Shown one piece after another: positions 33,603-42,700 of a stretch of 64,000 nt of DNA (positions are counted from its first letter, which is position 1; each line of letters opens with the position of its first letter). Location of the stretch: contig NZ_MZXW01000017.1 in NCBI RefSeq assembly GCF_004123905.1, positions 161,878 to 225,877 of the forward strand, written 5' to 3'. The stretch comes from Bradyrhizobium betae (lineage in GTDB: Bacteria > Pseudomonadota > Alphaproteobacteria > Rhizobiales > Xanthobacteraceae). The notes below the pieces were generated by a model. The model made no database searches, was not told the origin of the DNA, and saw only the letters and a list, made by a program, of their open reading frames with translations. Position numbers and translations under genes: made by a program.

Positions 33603-34934
33603 ATGTATTCCCGTCGAGGATTTTTGGGCACCGCCGCGCTTGCCGGCGCATCGGCCATCAGCGGCCGCGTCCAGGCCGCGTCGATTCCGGAAGCGCCGCA
33701 CATGGACAGGGTGGTGATGCAGCCGCCTTTGCACCCCATCAGCGGACCCGACTATCGCCCCGTGGTCACGCTGAACGGCTGGTCACTGCCGTTCCGCATG
33801 AACGGCGACTGGAAGGAATTCCATCTCGTCGCCGAACCTGTCGTGCGCGAGTTCGCCGAAGGCATGAAGGTCAATCTGTGGGGCTACAACGGCCAATCGC
33901 CGGGACCGACCATCGAGGCGGTCGAGGGTGACAAGATCCGCATCTTCGTCACCAACAAATTGCCCGAATACACCACCGTGCACTGGCACGGCATGATCAT
34001 TCCGAGCGGCATGGACGGCGTCGGCGGGCTGACCCAGCCGCACATCCAGCCCGGCAAGACCTTCGTCTACGAGTTCGAGATGAAGAAGAGCGGGACCTTC
34101 ATGTACCACCCGCACTCCGATGAGATGGTCCAGATGGCGATGGGCATGATGGGCATGGTCGTCGTGCATCCGCGCGATCAAAGCTTCCGGCCCGTCGACC
34201 GCGACTTCGTCTTCGTGATGAGCACCTATCGCGTCGATCCCGGCACCTATCTGCCGCAGGTCAACGAGATGACCGACTTCAACATGTGGACCTGGAATTC
34301 GCGGGTGTTTCCGGGTATCGATCCGCTGCCGGTGCGGCTCGGCGACAGAGTGCGCGTGCGCATCGGCAATCTCAGCATGACCAATCACCCGATCCATCTG
34401 CACGGCCATAGCTTTGCGGTGACCTGCACCGACGGCGGCTGGATTCCCGAGAGCGCGCAATATCCGGAGACGACCACCGACGTGCCGGTCGGCGCTGTCA
34501 GGGTGTTCGACGTGCTCGCCGACAATCCCGGCGACTGGGCGTTCCACTGCCACAAGTCGCACCACACCATGAACGCGATGGGGCACGAGGTGCGCAATCT
34601 GATCGGCGTGTCGCGCAAGGACCTCGCCAGAGCCGTCGGCAAGCTCGCACCGGATGCGATGGCGATGGGCTCCTCCGGCATGGCGATGGGCAACATGGAG
34701 ATGCCCGCGCCCGACAACACGCTGCCGATGATGACTGGCACCGGCCAGTTCGGCCCGATCGAGATGGGCGGCATGTTCACGGTAATGAAGATCCGCGAGG
34801 ACCTCGCGCGCGACGATTATCGCGATCCCGGCCCCTACAAATTCCCGCAAGGCACCGTCGCTTACGAGGTCGAGGCACCCGATGCGGGACCGGTGCGGCA
34901 GCCCGCCACGCCCGCCCACAAGATGAAGATGTGA
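33603..34934 (+). CDS. Multicopper oxidase, CopA/CueO-type (443 aa)
   Basis: A twin-arginine signal (YSRRGFLGTAALAGASAISG) directs export of the folded enzyme. Type 2/3 copper ligands are seen in TVHWHGMI (His127, His129), FMYHPHSDE, NHPIHLHGHSF and the HCHKSHHTMNAMGHE segment, which also carries the type 1 Cys, His and axial Met. Met-rich stretches (MAMGSSGMAMGNMEMP near the C-terminus) resemble the methionine-rich copper sites of CueO/CopA. Probably oxidises Cu(I) in the periplasm. ATG at 33603 after GAGGGAGG. Confidence 0.95.
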   Translation: MYSRRGFLGTAALAGASAISGRVQAASIPEAPHMDRVVMQPPLHPISGPDYRPVVTLNGWSLPFRMNGDWKEFHLVAEPVVREFAEGMKVNLWGYNGQSPGPTIEAVEGDKIRIFVTNKLPEYTTVHWHGMIIPSGMDGVGGLTQPHIQPGKTFVYEFEMKKSGTFMYHPHSDEMVQMAMGMMGMVVVHPRDQSFRPVDRDFVFVMSTYRVDPGTYLPQVNEMTDFNMWTWNSRVFPGIDPLPVRLGDRVRVRIGNLSMTNHPIHLHGHSFAVTCTDGGWIPESAQYPETTTDVPVGAVRVFDVLADNPGDWAFHCHKSHHTMNAMGHEVRNLIGVSRKDLARAVGKLAPDAMAMGSSGMAMGNMEMPAPDNTLPMMTGTGQFGPIEMGGMFTVMKIREDLARDDYRDPGPYKFPQGTVAYEVEAPDAGPVRQPATPAHKMKM

Positions 34935-34966
34935 GCGGTTCGATGAACCACCAACTGGAGAACAAG

Positions 34967-35422
34967 ATGAAGACGACAATCAAACTCGCACTCGCGCTGG
35001 CTGCGCTTTCAATCGCACCGGCCCTTGGCCACGACAAGCATGATCACGGCAGCTTTTCGGCCGGCGAGCCCGGCAATCCCAAGCAGCCCGCGCGCACCAT
35101 CGAGATCCTGTTGAACGAGATGGACTACGCCCCCGCCAAGATCGAGGTCAAACGCGGCGAGCAGATCCGCTTCGTGCTGCGCAATGTCGGCAAGGAGGAC
35201 CATGAATTCCTGCTTGCCACCACGAAGGAGAACCTCGCGCATGCCGAGGTGATGAAGAAGCATCCGCACATGGAGCACGACGAACCCAACGGCGTGCGCC
35301 TCGCACCGAGCAAGACGGCCGAGGTCCTCTGGAAGTTCACCAAGGCCGGCACGTTCGAATTTTCCTGCCTGATCCCCGGCCATCGCGACTACGGCATGGT
35401 CGGCCACGTCACTGTGAACTGA
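34967..35422 (+). CDS. Cupredoxin-domain copper protein (151 aa)
   Basis: The start MKTTIKLALALAALSIAPALG at 34967 follows CTGGAG. The mature protein opens HDKHDHGSF. Copper site residues are arranged as in plastocyanin-like domains: HEFLLAT (His), and near the C-terminus GTFEFSCLIPGHRDYGMVGHVTV, giving Cys, His and Met ligands. An electron carrier or copper chaperone in the periplasm, probably a partner of the multicopper oxidase, whose gene ends 32 bases upstream. Confidence 0.92.
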   Translation: MKTTIKLALALAALSIAPALGHDKHDHGSFSAGEPGNPKQPARTIEILLNEMDYAPAKIEVKRGEQIRFVLRNVGKEDHEFLLATTKENLAHAEVMKKHPHMEHDEPNGVRLAPSKTAEVLWKFTKAGTFEFSCLIPGHRDYGMVGHVTVN

Positions 35423-35438
35423 AGCAATGGAGAGAGCC

Positions 35439-35753
35439 ATGAAATCGATCAGTAAATCGATCACCCGCATCACGGCCGCGCTCGCGTTGACGCTCGGCCT
35501 GACCTTCGCCGCCGGCACGGCGCAGGCAGCCTCGATCAGCGGCGAGGTCAAGAAGATCGACGAGAGCGCCGGCAAGATCACGCTCAAGCACGGCCCCGCC
35601 AAGAGCCTCGGCATGGACGAGCCCATGACCATGGTCTACCGCGTCAAGGACCCCGCTTGGCTCAAACAGGTGAAGGTCGGCGACAAGGTGACCTTCGAGG
35701 CCGAGGAGGTGGCCTCAGGGTACACGGTGACGAAGATGGAGAAGGCGAAGTAG
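35439..35753 (+). CDS. CusF-like periplasmic copper-binding protein (104 aa)
   Basis: The signal peptide (RITAALALTLGLTFAAGTAQA) precedes a small beta-barrel: SGEVKKIDESAGKITLKHGP, LGMDEPMTMVYRVKD, VGDKVTFEAEEV. The His, Met and Met ligands of CusF are present as KHGP and MDEPMTM. Carries Cu(I)/Ag(I) in the periplasm. Last gene of the copper operon, 16 bases after the cupredoxin gene, start behind GGAGAG. Confidence 0.92.
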   Translation: MKSISKSITRITAALALTLGLTFAAGTAQAASISGEVKKIDESAGKITLKHGPAKSLGMDEPMTMVYRVKDPAWLKQVKVGDKVTFEAEEVASGYTVTKMEKAK

Positions 35754-35772
35754 GCCGACCTCCCCTCAACGG

Positions 35773-35806
35773 TCATTCCGGGGCGCGCAGCGCGAGCCCG
35801 GAATGA
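35773..35806. repeat. Inverted repeat after the copper operon
   Basis: TCATTCCGGG at 35773-35782 pairs with CCCGGAATGA at 35797-35806 around GCGCGCAGCGCGAG. It lies 20 bases after the CusF-like stop and may end the operon transcript. It has no T-run. It is a common Bradyrhizobium-type palindrome. Confidence 0.75.
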
Positions 35807-35853
35807 CATCCGTGGCCCAAATACCCCGGTCTGACCTCCTGCCGCACCCTCCG

Positions 35854-35868
35854 TTAACCCTTTGCTAA
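35854..35868 (+). promoter_or_regulatory. Candidate CtrA box upstream of flhA
   Basis: TTAA-N7-CTAA at 35854-35868 (TTAACCCTTTGCTAA), one mismatch from the CtrA consensus TTAA-N7-TTAA. flhA is a classic CtrA target in alphaproteobacteria, and ctrA itself lies 20 kb away in this window. The site is 172 bases before the flhA ATG. Confidence 0.55.
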
Positions 35869-36039
35869 CCATACACCCGGCAAGAATTGCCGGGTGAAGT
35901 CGAGTGTCGTCAGCCGCGTAGAACGGGAGGTCCCCCCGTGGACGCCAGTGCGGTGCCTCACTTTCGGAACGGCGGCCCTCCGGCCGCCGCGCAGACAATT
36001 GGGGCGCGCGGACGTCAGCCGCGCGGGGGAGCAGCTACC

Positions 36040-38181
36040 ATGGTCGACGTCACCGCGGGACAGGGCGTAGGCAGCACGAACGCCGGCTTCCCCACCCTTG
36101 CCGAGGTCGGCAACATCCTCAGGCGCGGCGATATCGCGCTGGCGCTCGGCGTCCTCACCATCCTGGTGGTGCTGATCCTGCCGCTGCCGGCGATCGTGCT
36201 GGACCTGTTCCTGGCGATCTCGATCACGCTCTCGATCCTGATCCTGATGACCTCGCTGTTCATCCAGGCGCCGCTGGAATTCTCCGCCTTCCCGACCGTC
36301 CTCCTGATCTCGACCATGCTGCGGCTGTCGCTCAACATGGCCTCGACCCGCCTGATCCTGTCGCACGGGCACGAGGGCACGGATGCCGCCGGGCACGTCA
36401 TCGAAGCCTTCGGCAGCTTCGTGATGGGCGGCAATTTCGTCATCGGCATCATCGTCTTCGCCATCCTGATCATCGTCAATTTCGTCGTCATCACCAAGGG
36501 TTCGGGCCGCATCGCCGAAGTCGCCGCGCGCTTCCACCTCGACGCCATGCCCGGCAAGCAGATGGCGATCGACGCCGACCTCTCCGCCGGCCTGATCGAC
36601 GAGAAGGTCGCCAAGCACCGGCGCAAGGAGCTGGAGGACGAAAGCGGTTTCTTCGGCGCCATGGACGGTGCCTCCAAATTCGTCCGCGGCGACGCCATCG
36701 CCGGCCTTTTGATCGTCTTCATCAACGTCGTCGGCGGCATGATCATCGGCGTGGCGCAGCAAGGCCTCTCCTTCGCCGACGCCGGGCGCAGCTACACGCT
36801 GCTGACCGTCGGTGACGGCCTCGTCACCCAGGTGCCGGCGCTGATCGTCTCGACCGCGGCCGGCCTGCTCGTCTCCAAGGCCGGCGTCTCCGGCGCCGCC
36901 GACAAGGCGCTGATGAAGCAGTTCTCCGGCTATCCGCAGGCGCTCGCGATGTCCGCGGCGGTCATGCTGGTGCTGGCGGCGCTGCCGGGCATTCCGACCA
37001 TCCCCTTCCTGGCGCTCGGCGCCGGCGCCGGCGCGCTCGCCTGGCACGCCCGCAACCGCAACCGGGCGACGGCAAGGGCTGACGAAATTGCCAAGACCGC
37101 ACCTGCTGCGGGAACGCCGGGTGCCCCGGGCGCCGCCGCGGCCGAAGAGCCCATCTCGGCGGCTCTGAAGATCGACGACCTCAAGATCGAGCTCGGCTAC
37201 GCGCTGCTGCCGCTCGTCAACGGCCCCGACGGTACCGACCGCCTCACCGAGCAGATCAAGGCGCTCCGCCGCTCGCTCGCGATCGAGATGGGTTTTGTGA
37301 TGCCGGCGGTGCGCATTCTCGACAACGTCCAGCTCGAGGCCAACACCTACATCATCAAGATCAAGGAGGTCGACGCCGGCACCGGCAAGATCTGGCCGAA
37401 CCAGTTCATGGTCATGGACCCCGGCGGCAGCCAGGTGCAGGTGCCCGGCATCCACACCACCGAGCCGACCTTCGGCCTGCCCGCGACCTGGGTCGATGCC
37501 AGCCTCAAGGAAGAGGCCTCGCTCAAGGGCTACACCGTCGTCGACGCCGCGACCGTGCTCTCGACCCACCTCACCGAGCTGCTCAAGGCCAACATGTCGG
37601 ACCTGCTCTCCTATGGCGAGGTGCAGAAGCTGCTCAAGGAGCTACCGAAGGAGCAGGGCGAGCTGGTCAAGGACATCGTCCCCGGACAGGTCACGGTTTC
37701 CGGCATCCAGCGCGTGCTGCAACTCCTGCTCGCCGAGCGCATCTCGATCCGCGACCTCTCGACCATCCTCGAAGGCATCGCGGACTCGCTCGCCTTCTCG
37801 CGCAATCCCGCGACCATGGTCGAGCACGTCCGCGCCCGGCTGGCACGGCAGATCTGCGCGCAAAACACCTCCTACAACGGCTATCTGCCGCTGATCGCGC
37901 TGTCGGCGCGCTGGGAGCAGGCCTTTGCCGAATCCATCATCGGCCAGGGCGAGGAGCGCAGCCTCGCGATGCAGCCCTCGAAACTGTCGGAGTTCATGAC
38001 CGCCGTGCGCGAGGCCTTCGAGCGCGCCGCACGGGAAGGCGAAGCACCGGTGCTGGTCACCTCTGCGGCAATTCGTCCCTTCGTGCGCTCTCTGGTCGAG
38101 CGGTTCCGGGCCCAGACGACCGTGTTGTCACAGGCCGAAATCCATCCCAGGGCGAGATTGAAAACGGTCGGAAGCGTCTGA
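36040..38181 (+). CDS. flhA: Flagellar export apparatus membrane protein FlhA (713 aa)
   Basis: Core component of the flagellar type III export gate. About eight N-terminal membrane segments (ALGVLTILVVLILPLPAIVL, FSAFPTVLLISTMLRLSLNMASTRLIL) contain the FHIPEP-region signature, here RFHLDAMPGKQMAIDADLSAGLI. The C-terminal half is the cytoplasmic ring domain (AALKIDDLKIELGYALLPLV). The ATG at 36040 with GGGGGAG just before it is chosen. The frame stays open upstream to about 35887, but without a ribosome-binding site. Expected length for FlhA is about 690-700. The gene stands alone, some 18 kb from fliI/fliJ. Confidence 0.96.
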   Translation: MVDVTAGQGVGSTNAGFPTLAEVGNILRRGDIALALGVLTILVVLILPLPAIVLDLFLAISITLSILILMTSLFIQAPLEFSAFPTVLLISTMLRLSLNMASTRLILSHGHEGTDAAGHVIEAFGSFVMGGNFVIGIIVFAILIIVNFVVITKGSGRIAEVAARFHLDAMPGKQMAIDADLSAGLIDEKVAKHRRKELEDESGFFGAMDGASKFVRGDAIAGLLIVFINVVGGMIIGVAQQGLSFADAGRSYTLLTVGDGLVTQVPALIVSTAAGLLVSKAGVSGAADKALMKQFSGYPQALAMSAAVMLVLAALPGIPTIPFLALGAGAGALAWHARNRNRATARADEIAKTAPAAGTPGAPGAAAAEEPISAALKIDDLKIELGYALLPLVNGPDGTDRLTEQIKALRRSLAIEMGFVMPAVRILDNVQLEANTYIIKIKEVDAGTGKIWPNQFMVMDPGGSQVQVPGIHTTEPTFGLPATWVDASLKEEASLKGYTVVDAATVLSTHLTELLKANMSDLLSYGEVQKLLKELPKEQGELVKDIVPGQVTVSGIQRVLQLLLAERISIRDLSTILEGIADSLAFSRNPATMVEHVRARLARQICAQNTSYNGYLPLIALSARWEQAFAESIIGQGEERSLAMQPSKLSEFMTAVREAFERAAREGEAPVLVTSAAIRPFVRSLVERFRAQTTVLSQAEIHPRARLKTVGSV

Positions 38182-38240
38182 TTTGCCTTAAGAAGCCGTG
38201 TGTTTTTCGGCCACAGGCAAATAGTTTTTGAGTTCCTGGT

Positions 38241-38267
38241 GCCTTGTCGACCAAATGCTGACAAGGC
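38241..38267. terminator. Possible flhA terminator hairpin
   Basis: GCCTTGTC (38241-38248) and GACAAGGC (38260-38267) form an eight-base stem 60 bases after flhA. No T-run follows, so factor-independent termination is uncertain. Confidence 0.4.
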
Positions 38268-38375
38268 GCCCTAGAAGCACATTACGGCGTTGAAATAATT
38301 ACAAAATTGCACGATCAAGGGTCGCCTTTGATCGCGATCTTTCACGTCGTGTCACGCTCTTGTGATCGCCCCTTG

Positions 38376-38401
38376 GGAACGAATCCCCCCAATACTAGGT
38401 T
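38376..38401 (+). promoter_or_regulatory. Candidate EcfG (general stress sigma) promoter
   Basis: GGAAC at 38376-38380, then 17 bases, then GGTT at 38398-38401. The alphaproteobacterial EcfG consensus is GGAAC-N16/17-cGTT, so one base differs. It lies about 75 bases before the small membrane protein gene at 38476, in an intergenic stretch (38182-38475) without other genes. Confidence 0.45.
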
Positions 38402-38475
38402 GTTGGGCACCGGAAGCATGAACCTGCCTGAACAGGGCGGCGACTACTTCGGGTAGATGGCGGCAGGAGCCTTCC

Positions 38476-38676
38476 ATGAACCACTCGATTTACAGCGCAG
38501 ATCGCTCGACCCACTTGAAGATCGTGGTCGTGGCCCTCGTCGCAGGGATCGCGGTGGCAGGCTTCGGCATCACGGCACGCACGGGTTCGGATGATGGTCT
38601 GACCCAGACGGCCCGCGTCATCAAGGCCGGCAAGCCGGTTGTTATCACCAGCTCGAACGCGTCCCTCGTTCGCTAA
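38476..38676 (+). CDS. Small single-pass membrane protein (66 aa)
   Basis: ATG at 38476 preceded by GGCAGGAGCC, a good ribosome-binding site. One hydrophobic segment (LKIVVVALVAGIAVAGFGI) after a short N-terminus, then a polar tail ending SSNASLVR. It resembles short proteins often seen in Bradyrhizobium, function unknown. A possible stress-sigma promoter precedes it. Confidence 0.7.
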   Translation: MNHSIYSADRSTHLKIVVVALVAGIAVAGFGITARTGSDDGLTQTARVIKAGKPVVITSSNASLVR

Positions 38677-38770
38677 GGAGATATGAGTTTCAGGAATTCA
38701 CGCGGCTCTTTACCAGCCCCCCAAAGTCGCCGTGTGGATATGTAGACGACCCCAACCCCAAGTCGACTAC

Positions 38771-38801
38771 AGAAAGCGCCCGCCCCCCACGGGCGCTTTC
38801 T
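38771..38801. terminator. Rho-independent terminator
   Basis: AGAAAGCGCCCG and CGGGCGCTTTCT form a 12-base stem with a seven-base C-rich loop and A/T ends, so it can work in both directions. It lies 95 bases after the small membrane protein gene. Confidence 0.75.
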
Positions 38802-38868
38802 CATGTCTGGGGTATGCCTGTTATTGGTGAGCACAGGCGCATCCAATCCATCATTTCGAGCTGCTGAT

Positions 38869-39014
38869 GCCGTCATCCTGAGGTGCGAAGCTTGCGTTGC
38901 GAAGCAGCGCAAGCGGAGCCTCGAAGGATGCACGGCCCCGATGCAGCTCGGCGTCGCCCTTCGAGGCTCTTCGTGGGCGCGCTGCGCCCATGAAGAGCAC
39001 CTCAGGGTGACGGT
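38869..39014. repeat. Intergenic palindromic repeat (family 3, copy B)
   Basis: GCCGTCATCCTGAGGTGC ... GCACCTCAGGGTGACGGTC with inner GAGCCTCGAAGGATGCACGG and CGCCCTTCGAGGCTC. Same family as 20813-20943: outer and inner arms agree, and the loops differ. Confidence 0.85.
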
Positions 39015-39049
39015 CGACGATTTGCGCGTGTGGTGACATTGGTATTTTG

Positions 39050-39722
39050 CTTTCAGCAAGAGACACACCTTCGCGCTCCCGCGGCATCTTTTCGCCCGAG
39101 CTTTGCTTCGTCCGCCTGCCCTCAATTGAAAGAGGGCGCAGGGAAGACCGGGTGCCGGCTGGCACCCGCGGTCCACTGTGCGAGGTTGCAGATAGAAAAT
39201 CTGCACAGTGGCATACAGGTGTAGCCAGGACATCCGGCCTTCCCTGCGCAGTGGCTTTACGGCTTATGTCGTGATCTCCCCGGGGAGCGATGCACTATTG
39301 CCCCCGTCGTCTCGCGGATGACTGACACGAGGGCCCGGTTGAGCCACACGCATCACCACGAGCCTTGACGCACAGACCCCGGGCGTCAGGACCACACGAT
39401 TTTGCCGTACGCAGATCCCACCGGTCGTGCGCGCGACGTTTTCACTCACGGTTGCCCGCCCTGCGAAGCACTTCGCGCCGATGTGACCCACGTCCACCGC
39501 CGCCCGGCCCGCGTTCGTGACGATCGCGATACGCCCTCTTCCTTGGGCCGGGTTGACGCGACACATACGCCATTTCCGAATTTCGGTAAAGTGGAATATT
39601 TGTGGCTGTGCGGATTGACCCGTCGGGTGGGTGTTTTGCCCGACGGGCAACGCAAGGACTTGTAGATGGGCTCTCTCAGATCGCGGGTGCAATACTGGGC
39701 CTCGCGCCCCGAATGCAATGCT
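39050..39722. other. Gene-poor stretch resembling a dispersed Bradyrhizobiaceae repeat
   Basis: No reliable gene. Translations on the plus strand such as GAGKTGCRLAPAVHCAR and PFPNFGKVEYL recall short hypothetical proteins scattered through Bradyrhizobium, Afipia and Nitrobacter genomes, which points to a dispersed non-coding repeat and not a protein. Inverted repeats within it include GGTGCCGGCTGGCACC-like sequence near 39150 and CCCGTCGGG/CCCGACGGG at 39619-39647. Identity rests on memory of recurring translations. Confidence 0.45.
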
Positions 39723-42700
39723 TCAGATCAGCAAATCATGATGCGCAGGTACAACGGAATGATGTGGACCGCTATTGCCGTGGTTGGCCGCGTGTTGTTC
39801 GTCCAGTCCAGGAGGGACGAGGCTGAGGATCACCTCGAGGCCCTCTCGCTGATCGAGCAGACCAGGCGGATTGATCGGATTGTTAGGCAGTTTGAGCTCA
39901 ACTGCCGCGACGAGCGTGGGGGGAGCTGTCCCGCTATCGAAGCGGAACACCAGCTCGTTATCTGCGCCGCCCGTCTCGGATGCAGCTTTAGCCGGCTGTG
40001 CGGCCTCTGGTGCGATCGCAGCAGATTGCGCAGCCTGCTGGGCGTTGCCGCCGGTTGCGACGCTCGGTTCGACGACGTCAGCTGCTTCCGGCGCGTCTGC
40101 AGAGCTCGCGTGTAAATCGTGCCCCGATTTGCCGTGTTCCACGACGGTAGGCTCTGCTGTCGTCACTGCCGCCGCAGCGTCCAGCGCCGGAGCGTGTTGA
40201 TCATTGTCATTGTTGCCCGGTATGAAATCAGCTTCAGCCGACTCCGTAGCGACCGCCTTTGCGGACCCCGGCTCCGCAGCGTGCTGCGAGTTACCACTTC
40301 CGGCGTTGCCGCCGGCTGCGACGTCCGGCTCCACAATATCGGCTGCTACCGCTGTGCTTGCAGAGGTGGAGTGCCCGGAGTTGCCATGTTCCACGCCGTC
40401 TGATTCCGCCGTCTTCGCTGCCCCTGGCGCAGCATCCGAAGCCTGAGCGTGATGCTCGGCGCCATTGCTGACGCCGTTGCCCGTTATAAAGCCTGCTTCA
40501 ATCAACTCTGTGGCTGGCGCCGTTACAGACCCTGGCTCCGACGCGTGCTGCGAATTACCGCGACCCGTACTGCCGACGCCCGGCTCGACAATGTCGGCTG
40601 CTTCCGGTGCGTTTGCAGAGGTAGAGTGCCCGGAGTTTCCATGTTCCGCGCCGCCTGGTTCTGCCGTGTTCGTCGACGCTTGCGCAATCTCCGAGGCCGA
40701 AGCGTCATGCTCGGCGCCATTGCCGTTGCCCGGCTTGACGCCAGCTTCGGTCGGCTCGGTGGCTGCCGCCTTTGCAGACCCTGGCTCCGAAGCGTGTTGC
40801 GCGTTACCGTGGGCCGCGCTGCCGGCCGTTGCGACGCCCGGCTCGACAATGTCGACTGCTTCCGGTGCGTTTGCAGAGCTTGAGTGCCCGGAGTTTCCAT
40901 GTTCCACGCCGGCTGGTTCTGCCGTCTTCGCGGACTCTCGCGCAGAGTCCGAAGCCGGAGCGTGATGCTCGACGCCGTTGCCCGGTTTGACGCCGGCTTC
41001 AGTCGGCTCGGTGGCTGCCGCCTTTGCAGACCCCGGCTCCGAAGCGTGTTGCGCGTTACCGTGGGCCGCGCTGCCGGTCGTTGCGACGCCCGGCTCGACA
41101 ATGTCGACTGCTTCCGGTGCGTTTGCAGAGCTTGAGTGCCCGAGGTTTCCGTGCTCCACGCCGCCTGGTTCTGCCGTCTTCCCGGACTTGTCCGAAGCGG
41201 GAGCGTGATGCTCGGCGCCATTGCCGACGCCGTTGCCCGGTTTGACGCCGGCTTCAGTCGGCTCCGTGGCTGCCGCCTTTGCAGATCCTGGCTCCGAAGC
41301 ATGCTGCGAATTACCGCGGCCCGCGCTGCCGGTCGTTACGACGCCCGGCTCGACAATGTCGACTGCTTCCGGTGCGTTTGCAGAAGTTGAGTGCGCGGAG
41401 TTTCCGTGCTCCACGCCGCCTGGTTCGGCCGTCTTCGCGGACTCTCGCGCAGAGTGCGAAGCCGGAGCGTGATGCTCGGCGCCATTGCCGACGCCGTTAC
41501 CCGGTTTGACGCCGGCTTCACTCGACTCGGTGGCTGCCGCCTTTGCAGATCCTGGCTCCGAAGCATGCTGCGAATTACCGCGGCCCGCGCTGCCGGTCGT
41601 TACGACGCCTGGCTCGACAATGTCGGCTGCTTCAGGCGCGTTTGCAGAGCTCGAGTGCCCGGATTTGTCGTGCTCCACGCCGCCTGATTCTGCCGTCTTC
41701 GTGGACCGTGGCGCAGCATCCGAAGCCGGAGCGTGATGCTCGGCGTTATTGCCGACGCCGTTGCCCGGCTTGACGCCGGCTTTAGTCGGCTCCGTGGCCG
41801 GCGCCTTTGCAGACCCGGGCTCCGAAGTATGCTGCGCGTTACCGCGGCCCGCGTCAGCGGCCGTTGCGACGCTCGGTTCGACAATCTCGGCTGCCGGTGC
41901 GTTTGCAGAGCTTGAGTGCCCGGATTTGCCGTGCTCCACGCCGCCTGATTCTGCCGTCTTCGTGGACTTTCGCGCAGAGTCCGAAGCCGGGGCGTCGTGC
42001 TCGGCGCCATTGCCCGGTTTGATGTCGGCTTCAGTCGGCTCCGTGGCTGCCGCCTTTGCAGACCCAGGCTCCGAAGCGTGCTGCGAGGGACCGCGGTCCG
42101 CGCTAGCGGGCGTTGCGACGCTCGGTTCGACGTTTGGCGTGGTCGATGAAATGCCGGTGCCCGCATTGATCGGCTCACTCTTCAATGTGAGGCTTTCAAC
42201 TGCCACAGCCGTCGCGCCAGGAGCAGGCACGATTGATGATCCCCGAGGCGACACGGCAGACGCACCATCGCTCTCTTCCGTTGCCGCCGCCGAATCGCTC
42301 GTGAAAGTTCTGAATCTCGTCGCCTGCCCCGAGCCGGTTCGAGCCTGCCCGAAATGGAACCCCAAGCCATCGTCGGCCGGAATGGTCCAAACGCCGGCCG
42401 TCGCGAGTGTGCTCCCGCTCCCTCCGATGCTGGGATGGCCATTGTCCGTGCTCAGAACAGTCCCATCGATTGCGGTCGCCGATGTCAGCGCCTCCTGGAG
42501 CTTCTCCAAGGTGATAGCGACAACCGCGCCATCTCGCTGGTCGACGAAATCCGACTCCGCAATCGATACGATCCCCTGCAGATGGACTTCCAGCAGGCCG
42601 CGATCCCCGATATCAAGAACACGATCGGTCGGATTCACATAGACGATCGTTTCATTGCTTGCGGAGTTGTAGATCCAGGCGAGGGTATGTGGCGGTATAG

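Noticed and set aside
35854..37569. 571-aa minus-strand frame
   Set aside because: Antisense to flhA, Asp/Gly/Glu/His-rich shadow without domains.
40264..42090. Repeat array as a possible CRISPR or satellite
   Set aside because: Units are 249-264 bases, all multiples of three, with no spacers and no cas genes. They are coding repeats.
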